DNA of 13,237 nucleotides from Firmicutes bacterium UBA4881. Lineage in GTDB: Bacteria > Bacillota > DTU065. The notes under the pieces were generated by a model that saw only the letters and a program-made list of their open reading frames with translations, had not been told where the DNA came from and did no database searches. Positions 8,707-13,237 of this stretch are shown piece by piece (the stretch's first letter is position 1; every line of letters starts with the position of its first letter). Made by a program: the position numbers and the translations under genes. The DNA is taken from the NCBI GenBank assembly GCA_002399235.1, contig DHDH01000034.1:1-13237 (forward strand). The letters run 5' to 3'.

Positions 8707-8815
8707 TTCGACTAGGTACTTCAATTATTAGTCTTTTATTCCCAATTTACCTGCTAAAACATCATTGCTTTAATCTTTTTATTGTTTCGAATTAGCTATC
8801 CCACAAATTCCTGCT
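8707..8815 (-). repeat. Two similar AGCAGG...TCGAA elements in the glgC leader
   Basis: On the minus strand AGCAGG occurs at 8815-8810 and again at 8755-8750, followed by TCGAA at 8790-8786 and 8711-8707. Both copies also share a TTGGGA/TGTGGGA-like stretch just after AGCAGG. The second TCGAA sits in AGTCGAA, one base from the Spo0A box TGTCGAA. They lie between the candidate promoter and glgC. The similarity is seen; any binding or RNA function is inference. Confidence 0.3.
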
Positions 8816-8842
8816 TAAGTCCCTTATCCATAGATTTAACAA

Positions 8843-8872
8843 ATTATGGAATTTAGACCTTATTTCGCTCAA
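8843..8872 (-). promoter_or_regulatory. Candidate glg operon promoter (minus strand)
   Basis: On the minus strand TTGAGC (8872-8867) and CATAAT (8848-8843) are separated by 18 nt, a reasonable sigma-A match. Transcription from it would leave a leader of about 280 nt before glgC. Other weaker matches exist nearer the gene, for example TTGATT followed by TAATAA around 8665-8695, so assignment is uncertain. Confidence 0.35.
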
Positions 8873-8905
8873 CTTTTTTTATAAAATGCTAATATGTATT
8901 GCTTT

Positions 8906-8934
8906 TTGAAGTTACGCACTATATTTTGTATAAT
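8906..8934 (+). promoter_or_regulatory. Sigma-A-type promoter of the accessory gene cluster
   Basis: TTGAAG (8906-8911) and TATAAT (8929-8934) are separated by exactly 17 nt, the optimum for sigma-A. A GGAGG ribosome-binding site (8955-8959) and an ATG at 8967 follow. It is the best promoter match in the window and diverges from the glg operon. The first gene behind it is decayed, but the two small genes downstream could still be transcribed from it. Confidence 0.55.
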
Positions 8935-8966
8935 ATAATTAGAACGAGCAAGAACGGAGGCAATAA

Positions 8967-9273
8967 ATGATAAAAACAACATTCATAATTCCCCAAGCAG
9001 ATAATAATGGTATTCTTTTCCCAACAGGTATTGTAGCTAAACTATAAATGCAAATAATAGATATGTTCTCGGTGGTTATACACTTAGAAAAGCTACAGAA
9101 GCTTGGCAAGATGAAGATGGAATGATTTATTACGATAATAATTAGGTCTTTGAAGTAAGTATGAAAAAAGACCAGGTTGCACCCTGGTCAATTGATTGGA
9201 ACAGGCTAAGGTAGTTCTAGGACAAGAAGCAATTTAATTAGAAATTACCGAAGCTATTATACTGTTTATTTAA
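8967..9273 (+). pseudogene. Decayed small gene of unknown family (about 100 codons, two frameshifts, internal stops)
   Basis: A good start (GGAGG then ATG) opens MIKTTFIIPQADNNGILFP but stops at 9045. The coding signal continues in a second frame from about 9047 with RYVLGGYTLRKATEAWQDED and GMIYYDNN. It then crosses TAG (9143-9145) and continues VFEVSMKKD. It resumes in a third frame from about 9208 with KVVLGQEAI, TAA (9235-9237), LEIT, and ends at 9271-9273. Read together, the pieces make a plausible soluble protein of about 100 residues. At least two frameshifts and two nonsense changes disable it. I do not recognise a named family. Sequencing error could explain single changes but hardly all of them. 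Confidence 0.55.
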
Positions 9274-9286
9274 GTTAAGTTAACAC

Positions 9287-9327
9287 GAGGTCTAGAAAAA
9301 AACAAACTCTCTCTCTTCTTAGACCTC
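9287..9327 (+). other. Stem-loop between the decayed gene and the small gene pair
   Basis: GAGGTCTA (9287-9294) and TAGACCTC (9320-9327) form a perfect 8-bp inverted repeat enclosing a purine run and a CT-rich run. It is followed by TTTAATCC, a short uridine tract. This may be a weak terminator of the decayed gene or an attenuator before the gene starting at 9357. Confidence 0.4.
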
Positions 9328-9356
9328 TTTAATCCAAGAAAGCGGGAGGGGATAAT

Positions 9357-9659
9357 GTGATTTATAGAACACGTTTTGGTAAAGAACTTGACATAAGTAC
9401 TTGGCCAAAAGGACATAGAACTTTTCTTAGAAAAGTTTATATCTGGTATCTAAGAGATATTACGTATACAGATTTTGTAAGCATGATTTTTGGAGTAACT
9501 AGTCCAGTTCTAAAGGTCAGCTCTAATGGGCCAGAGCCAACTAAAACTCCTTTGTACGAAACAGTTACCGATCTTCAGTTTAGACTTGGAGTTAAACAGG
9601 GCCACTTTAGTAAAGATTGGGAAGGAGATGTTGAACCAGTATGGCCAACAAAAGAGTAA
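9357..9659 (+). CDS. Conserved-looking hypothetical protein, 100 aa
   Basis: I chose the GTG start at 9357, because GGGAGGGG ends 6 nt before it. The overlapping ATG at 9355 runs straight into TGA. The 100-residue product begins MIYRTRFGKELDISTWPKGH. It has an aromatic, basic middle (LRKVYIWYLRDITYTDF at about 24-40), a NGPEPTKTPLYETVTDLQ segment at about 57-74, and an acidic C-terminus. There is no signal peptide or membrane segment. The alternating conserved-type residues and the strong ribosome-binding site argue that it is a real gene. I cannot assign a function. Its end overlaps the next gene by 19 nt, suggesting coupled expression. It follows a decayed small gene in what looks like an accessory cassette. 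Confidence 0.6.
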   Translation: MIYRTRFGKELDISTWPKGHRTFLRKVYIWYLRDITYTDFVSMIFGVTSPVLKVSSNGPEPTKTPLYETVTDLQFRLGVKQGHFSKDWEGDVEPVWPTKE

Positions 9660-9811
9660 ATATATCAATACCTGAAGCTTTGCATGCTTTGTTAAAGGAG
9701 CCTGCAGACAAATATTACGAAGGTAATTTTAGCAGGTTTTTGACTGATGCTGGTTTATATTATGCTGGGATATTGGAGAAAAAAGAGCAAAACAATCTAA
9801 AAAAGCATTAA
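9641..9811 (+). CDS. Small ribbon-helix-helix-like protein, 56 aa
   Basis: The ATG at 9641 lies inside the end of the preceding gene in another frame, with GGAG about 12 nt upstream. The 56-residue product starts MANKRVNISIPEALHALLKE. A short beta strand with alternating residues (RVNISIP, 5-11) is followed by two predicted helices, EALHALLKEPADKYY and NFSRFLTDAGLYYAGILEKK. This is the layout of MetJ/Arc/CopG ribbon-helix-helix DNA-binding proteins. By family analogy it may be an autoregulator or antitoxin-type protein for the upstream gene, but no toxin fold is recognisable there. After the stop the same frame stays open and protein-like for 25 more codons (ESGILDGGYLSIERLPSMW), so the gene may have been shortened by a nonsense change. 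Confidence 0.5.
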   Translation: MANKRVNISIPEALHALLKEPADKYYEGNFSRFLTDAGLYYAGILEKKEQNNLKKH

Positions 9812-9892
9812 GAGAGTGGTATATTAGATGGTGGTTATTTATCAATTGAAAGATTACCTTCAATGTGGTCTAATAACCCAGATAATTAGTAG

Positions 9893-9930
9893 AGCTGCTG
9901 TTATAATGCGTACAGCAGCTTCTTTGTTGT
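9893..9930 (+). terminator. Probable intrinsic terminator after the small gene pair
   Basis: AGCTGCTGT (9893-9901) and ACAGCAGCT (9912-9920) form a perfect 9-bp stem with a 10-nt loop. TCTTTGTTGT, a broken uridine-rich tract, follows. It stands about 80 nt after the stop at 9811, and would end transcription of the two small genes. Confidence 0.55.
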
Positions 9931-10275
9931 CAATTTCATTGTTTTGAAGATCGTTAACTAAATTATTAAAAACGATTTAGGACGCTTATTTCGCGAGCTT
10001 GAGGTCCGCTTACTTTTTTAAAACATGATTAAAAGTCATTGACCAGAGTAGCGTGTCTAAAATTAAAACCACCTTCGTTGCCAAACTAAATATTGAAAGC
10101 AATTTAGTAAATTAAAAATTTATATGCAGCTAATATTGCTTCATTGTTATCCGAGCATGAAAAAGAATCTATTCCAAAAGGGTTAAAAGAAATTGTATTC
10201 TCTATAGGTTAAAGAGCAAAAATAAGGGTATAGGGTTAACGAACAGCAATAACCTCTTGAAAGGAGAAATGTAGT
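9931..10275. other. Gene-poor stretch with an IS-end-like GC-rich island
   Basis: No complete gene is visible here. A short GC-richer island at 9980-10012 stands out from AT-rich flanks. It contains CGCTTA twice, at 9983-9988 and 10007-10012, 24 nt apart, and GGAC/GTCC arms (9980-9983 and 10004-10007). Such short repeated ends occur in IS elements, but no transposase accompanies it. ATCGTT (9950-9955) and AACGAT (9971-9976) form another small inverted repeat. I found no convincing promoter for the gene at 10276 within this stretch. Confidence 0.3.
10111..10212 (+). pseudogene. Possible C-terminal remnant of an unidentified gene
   Basis: A 33-codon open frame without a start reads IKNLYAANIASLLSE, then HEKESIPKGLKEIVFSIG and a TAA at 10210-10212. 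The composition (helix, then IPKGLKEIVFSIG) looks protein-like rather than random. The frame is closed upstream by tandem stops (TAG TAA at 10105-10110). I do not recognise the parent protein, and chance cannot be excluded at this length. Confidence 0.25.
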
Positions 10276-11472
10276 TTGAGCGAACTCATAAACAATAATC
10301 GCCTAAAGCAACAAAAATTGCTAAAAGAGATCATACTTGAACTACACCAAGGGAAAAGTGCTAACGCAGTAAAAGAAAAATTCAAAAAGCTAATCAACGA
10401 AGTTGGAGCAAGCGAAATTGCACATTTAGAAGAGGAACTGATAAAACAAGGCATTAAAGAAGAAGAAATTCAAAAACTTTGTGATGTGCACCTTAGTATC
10501 TTTGAAGATGCTCTTCAACCAAAGAAAGAAGACTTTATCCGAGATCATCCCTTAGAGCTATTTCAAAAAGAAAACCAAAAGATCCACAGCTTACTGGAAA
10601 ATGTCCGTTTACTCCTAGGTAATAACGAGCTAAATCAAGAACTCATAACCGAATGGCAGAGTTTACACCAAAAGCTTTGGCAAATCGACATCCATTATCA
10701 AAAGAAAGAACATCTACTATTTCCTTTTCTAGAAAAAAAAGGAGTCTATGCTCCTCCATCCGTGATGTGGTCAACCCATGATGAAATTCGCGACAAATTT
10801 AAATCCATTAGCCAATCTTTTACAAATACTAATTTAAATAATTCCGAGTTCGAAAGCTTGAAAGAAAGAGCTCTTTCTGTCTATCAGCAAATCGAAGATA
10901 TGATTAACAAAGAAGAAAAAGTTCTCTTTCCCCTTTGTCAGGAAAAATTTCAGCCCGACGATTGGGAAGCAATTAAAAATAGTTTATCTGATTTTGGTCA
11001 CCAAGAAGTTAAAAAAGCTACCGCTGATGTTGTCAATCCAACTAAACAAGATACCCTAACTCCTGGTCAAATCGATTTAGGTAGTGGTACAGTTACTGTT
11101 GATGAATTAACTGCAATACTTAATTCCTTACCCCTAGATATCACCTATGTCGATGCTAATAGAGAAGTTCGCTACTTTACCGAAGGTAAAGAACGTATTT
11201 TCCCTCGTCCACGAACTGTTTTGGGTAGACAAGTGGAAAAATGTCATCCCCCAGAAAGTGTTCATATTGTAGACAGAATAATTAACGAGCTAAAAACCGG
11301 TCAAAGGAATTCAGCAGATTTTTGGCTTAACAGAGGAAATAGACAAATCTATATTCGCTATTTACCCGTTCAGGGTGCAAATGGTGAATTTTTAGGTGTA
11401 TTAGAAGTGACCCAAGATATTAGCGAGATTAAAAACTTAACTGGCGAAAAACGTCTCTTAGATGATAAATAA
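10276..11472 (+). CDS. DUF438 - hemerythrin (HHE) - PAS domain protein
   Basis: This is a 398-residue soluble protein. I chose a TTG start because AAGGAG ends 9 nt before it and no ATG lies nearby in frame. Residues about 13-85 match DUF438 (IILELHQGKSANAVKEKFKK). Residues about 88-225 form a hemerythrin-like four-helix bundle in which two halves each end in a LFP motif: HYQKKEHLLFPFLEKK at 140-155 and NKEEKVLFPLCQEKF at 211-225. Candidate iron ligands are His91, His104, His131, His140, Glu145, His146, His168 and Glu213/Glu214. A C-terminal PAS domain (about 275-385) ends GVLEVTQDISEI. Such architectures are thought to sense oxygen, nitric oxide or redox state, but the function is not established. 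It is flanked by its own terminator, so it is probably monocistronic. Confidence 0.88.
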   Translation: MSELINNNRLKQQKLLKEIILELHQGKSANAVKEKFKKLINEVGASEIAHLEEELIKQGIKEEEIQKLCDVHLSIFEDALQPKKEDFIRDHPLELFQKENQKIHSLLENVRLLLGNNELNQELITEWQSLHQKLWQIDIHYQKKEHLLFPFLEKKGVYAPPSVMWSTHDEIRDKFKSISQSFTNTNLNNSEFESLKERALSVYQQIEDMINKEEKVLFPLCQEKFQPDDWEAIKNSLSDFGHQEVKKATADVVNPTKQDTLTPGQIDLGSGTVTVDELTAILNSLPLDITYVDANREVRYFTEGKERIFPRPRTVLGRQVEKCHPPESVHIVDRIINELKTGQRNSADFWLNRGNRQIYIRYLPVQGANGEFLGVLEVTQDISEIKNLTGEKRLLDDK

Positions 11473-11475
11473 AGC

Positions 11476-11517
11476 AAAAAGCCCACATGGCACTATCTTG
11501 CCTTGTGGGCTTTTTTT
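11476..11517 (+). terminator. Intrinsic terminator of the DUF438 gene
   Basis: AAAAAGCCCACA-T-GGCA (11476-11492) pairs with TGCC-T-TGTGGGC (11499-11510) across a 6-nt loop, with a single T-T mismatch. A run of seven T follows. It lies 3 nt after the stop codon. The A run on the left arm would also let it work on the minus strand. Confidence 0.9.
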
Positions 11518-11520
11518 ATA

Positions 11521-11767
11521 CAATAAACACATCAAAGCCTCTAATCATTATCTCTACTAGAGATGTTTGGGGGCAATGATTTTATTAACAGATCCCTAAT
11601 CCGAGGTTCATAATAAGCATTCGTTGTAACTCCTCGAATCCATCATTAGTTGGTTTTAATAAAAGATCAACTAGAAGTAGAATCGATCTTTACTTTGGCC
11701 TAAAAAGGATATCTTTTTAAAAAGGATAACTATATGGTGTCTAAGTACAATTAGCTAAAACAAGAAC
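11521..11767. other. Intergenic region with short repeats
   Basis: No gene is supported here. TAAAAAGGATA occurs twice in direct orientation, at 11701-11711 and 11718-11728, with the first copy part of a near-palindrome AAAAAGGATATCTTTTT. ATCTCT-act-AGAGAT at 11550-11564 and AAAGATC/GATCTTT at 11662-11668 and 11685-11691 are further inverted repeats. They may include operator sites for the serine hydrolase gene. No promoter with both boxes in good register is evident. Confidence 0.35.
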
Positions 11768-11798
11768 GGAGGTGTATGGCAGCTTCCCTGCCTTTAAA
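11768..11798 (+). promoter_or_regulatory. Serine hydrolase initiation region: Shine-Dalgarno, hairpin and 8-codon ORF before ATG
   Basis: GGAGGTG (11768-11774) is a strong ribosome-binding site but stands 24 nt before the likely start at 11799. Between them GGCAG (11778-11782) and CTGCC (11788-11792) form a 5-bp GC-rich stem with a 5-nt loop. The stem leaves 9 unpaired nt, a normal distance if it folds. The same stretch also encodes an ORF, ATG at 11776 to TGA at 11800-11802 (MAASLPLK), whose stop overlaps the hydrolase start in ATGA. Either looping or reinitiation could supply ribosomes. The ORF start is only 3 nt from GGAGG, close for efficient use. Confidence 0.5.
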
Positions 11799-12962
11799 AT
11801 GAGATTATTATCAGCTCTATTAATCTTGTTTCTCTTAACACCATGTTCTTTGGGTGCTTTATCAGTGGTAGTTCCCGAGAAAGTAGGTGTATCTTCTGAA
11901 AGATTAAGTTATGCTGACCAAGTTATCGAAGAAGGGTTAAAAAAGAATAGTTATCCTGGTGCTGTCGTTATGGCTGGTAGGCACGGTCATATATTTTTCG
12001 CCAAAGCTTATGGCCATAAAGTAGTTACTCCAGAAAAGATTCCTACCGAGATAGAAACAATCTACGATATTGCTTCTCTCACTAAACTCTTTACTGCAAC
12101 AGGAATAATGATCTTAGTCGAAAGAGGTAAAATACTCCTCAATGATACTGTGACAACCTACTACCCACGTTTTGCTAAAAATGGTAAAAGTAAGATAACA
12201 ATAGCTCAACTCCTTACTCATACCAGTGGCCTACCTGCTTGGCAAGCTCTCTATAAAACTGTAGAAAGTAAAGAAGCTGCTCTAGAAGAATTATTTAATC
12301 TTAAACTAGACGCTAAACCTGGCGAAACCTATATTTATTCCGATCTTGGTTATATGATGTTAGGTTTTATCATTGAAAAAGTTACTAAACTTACGTATGA
12401 CGAATTTATTACCCAAGAAATACTCATCCCTCTTAAAATGAATGACTCCATGTTTAATCCACCGCCTGAATTGAAAGAACGATGCGCTGCAACTGAAATT
12501 GATAATGTATATCGAAAACGCTTGATCTGGGGTGAAGCCCATGATGAAAATGCTGCTGCTATAGGTGGTGCAAGTGGTCATGCTGGTCTTTTTTCAACAG
12601 CAAGTGATGTCGCTCGCTTTTGCCAAATGATTCTCAACTACGGAGAATTGGACGGAGTGAGAATCTTGAGTCCCTTAACGGTTCTTTTAATGACTCAAAA
12701 CCAAGTTCCCTATCGAATTGATGTAAAAAGAGGTTATGGTTGGTATATATCATCAACACTTCGGGGCGATATATTCCCCTTAGGTTCCTTTGGCCATACT
12801 GGATTTACGGGAACATCGATCTGGATTGATCCTGTTTCAGATTCTTTTTCTATAGTACTTACTAATCGTATTCATCCTAATAGAGATAATACAACCGTTA
12901 ATGTTATTAGATCAAAATTTCATAGTTCCTTAGCCGCAGCTATTGTAGATCTATTTAATTAA
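11799..12962 (+). CDS. Exported serine hydrolase, beta-lactamase/penicillin-binding protein fold
   Basis: I set the start at the ATG 11799 (387 aa), because MRLLSALLILFLLTPCSLGA is then a classic Sec signal peptide. An upstream GTG at 11772 would overlap the ribosome-binding site itself. Cleavage after SLG or SLGA is likely. The Cys near the end of the signal is preceded by Pro, so a lipoprotein is less likely. Numbered from this start, the catalytic SLTK motif is at 93-96, the second motif YSD at 180-182, and HTG of the third motif at 333-335. The family includes class C beta-lactamases, DD-peptidases, esterases and the YbbE-like proteins near cell-wall recycling genes. GGASGHAGLFSTASDVARF is typical of that last group. 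The exact substrate cannot be told from sequence. Confidence 0.87.
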   Translation: MRLLSALLILFLLTPCSLGALSVVVPEKVGVSSERLSYADQVIEEGLKKNSYPGAVVMAGRHGHIFFAKAYGHKVVTPEKIPTEIETIYDIASLTKLFTATGIMILVERGKILLNDTVTTYYPRFAKNGKSKITIAQLLTHTSGLPAWQALYKTVESKEAALEELFNLKLDAKPGETYIYSDLGYMMLGFIIEKVTKLTYDEFITQEILIPLKMNDSMFNPPPELKERCAATEIDNVYRKRLIWGEAHDENAAAIGGASGHAGLFSTASDVARFCQMILNYGELDGVRILSPLTVLLMTQNQVPYRIDVKRGYGWYISSTLRGDIFPLGSFGHTGFTGTSIWIDPVSDSFSIVLTNRIHPNRDNTTVNVIRSKFHSSLAAAIVDLFN

Positions 12963-12995
12963 TATGTAGCTAATCTTTCTCGAGTAGGTGTTGGA

Positions 12996-13103
12996 ATGGA
13001 ATCTTTCTTTCCTGAGACTCCTCTGGTCACCCTGATCGAACGATATCCTACCCCTCTGTACTTAAAACTTATGTACATCCTAGTAAATCGGCATAATTTT
13101 TAG
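12996..13103 (+). CDS. Doubtful 35-codon ORF
   Basis: ATG at 12996 follows AGGTG at good spacing, and the frame runs to TAG at 13101-13103. The peptide starts MESFFPETPLVTLIERYPTP and ends in a hydrophobic stretch. The ERYPTPLYL segment faintly recalls the N-terminus of PLP-dependent decarboxylases of the DapDC/alanine racemase type, which would make this a truncated remnant. The resemblance is too short to trust. It may equally be chance. Confidence 0.2.
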   Translation: MESFFPETPLVTLIERYPTPLYLKLMYILVNRHNF

Positions 13104-13112
13104 CAATAGGGA

Positions 13113-13180
13113 CCATACTTACACTACACTAAGGGAAAAATGCTCACCTAGTAAAAGAACACTTACTTTTATCTAGCAAT
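13113..13180 (+). pseudogene. Decayed fragment of a DUF438 N-terminus
   Basis: Positions 13114-13163 align without gaps to 10331-10380, inside the DUF438 gene, at about 40 of 50 bases. In the same reading frame the peptide reads ILTLH-stop-GKNAHLVKEH against IILELHQGKSANAVKEK. The Gln codon CAA has become TAA. The similarity fades after about 16 codons. There is no start codon or ribosome-binding site. It looks like a leftover of a duplicated or second DUF438 gene. Confidence 0.55.
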
Positions 13181-13198
13181 AACCGATTTAAATTATTA

Positions 13199-13227
13199 TA
13201 GCCCCTCAAGTTATACCTGAGGGGCTA
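13199..13227. terminator. Terminal GC-rich hairpin, possible terminator
   Basis: TAGCCCCTCA (13199-13208) and TGAGGGGCTA (13218-13227) form a perfect 10-bp stem with a 9-nt loop. On the plus strand it is followed by AAATTAGATCC. On the minus strand it is followed by TAATAATTTAAA. Neither side has a strong uridine run, but the stem is strong. It may end a gene arriving from outside the window on the minus strand. Confidence 0.5.
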
Positions 13228-13237
13228 AATTAGATCC

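Noticed and set aside
10236..10454. Minus-strand open frame opposite the DUF438 start
   Set aside because: Serine/phenylalanine-rich shadow of the DUF438 coding strand.
11593..11695. Protein-like minus-strand reading (LLLKPTNDGFEELQRMLIMN) and an overlapping plus-strand reading
   Set aside because: Both strands look equally protein-like over about 34 codons, with stops nearby and no start or ribosome-binding site, so chance is as likely as a remnant.
11772..11798. GTG at 11772 as the start of the serine hydrolase
   Set aside because: The GTG is part of the Shine-Dalgarno sequence itself, and starting at 11799 gives a clean signal peptide.
1..13237. CRISPR array, tRNA, rRNA or intact insertion sequence
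   Set aside because: No regularly spaced repeats, no cloverleaf-like or rRNA-like segment, and no transposase frame were found on either strand.

Overview
The window is low-GC DNA. It pairs glgC with a catalytically degenerate glgD, uses strong Shine-Dalgarno sites (AGGGGG, GGAGG) with some GTG and TTG starts, and carries a DUF438/hemerythrin/PAS protein. Together these point to an anaerobic Firmicute (Clostridia-like). I cannot name the genus from sequence alone.

Positions 1-8554, minus strand: a compact glycogen operon transcribed right to left as glgC - glgD - glgA - pulA - glgB - glgP, with glgP running off the left edge. GlgC, probably modulated by GlgD, makes ADP-glucose. GlgA polymerises it, GlgB adds alpha-1,6 branches, an intracellular type I pullulanase removes branches (in the place GlgX holds elsewhere), and GlgP phosphorolyses the chains. 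Gaps are 14-19 nt, or a 1-nt overlap for glgC/glgD. The exception is a 144-nt glgD-glgA gap that contains two stem-loops. One of these lies between the only good glgA Shine-Dalgarno sequence and the glgA ATG.

Positions 8555-10275: an AT-rich accessory region. It holds a candidate glg promoter and long leader (minus strand), a divergent good sigma-A-type promoter (plus strand), and a decayed small gene spread over three frames with internal stops. These are followed by a translationally overlapping pair of small intact genes: an unknown 100-aa protein and a 56-aa ribbon-helix-helix-like protein. A terminator-like hairpin and further unassigned gene or IS-like debris complete the stretch.

Positions 10276-11517: a monocistronic DUF438-hemerythrin-PAS protein with a TTG start and a textbook terminator. 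Positions 11799-12962: an exported serine hydrolase of the beta-lactamase/penicillin-binding fold. Its start is also separated from its Shine-Dalgarno sequence by a small hairpin and an 8-codon ORF that overlaps it. The last 275 nt contain a decayed in-frame copy of the DUF438 N-terminus, a doubtful 35-codon ORF and a strong terminal hairpin.

The most unusual signals are the two Shine-Dalgarno/hairpin/start-codon arrangements, the partly decayed small-gene cassette, and the DUF438 remnant. I see no tRNA, rRNA, CRISPR array or intact mobile element.
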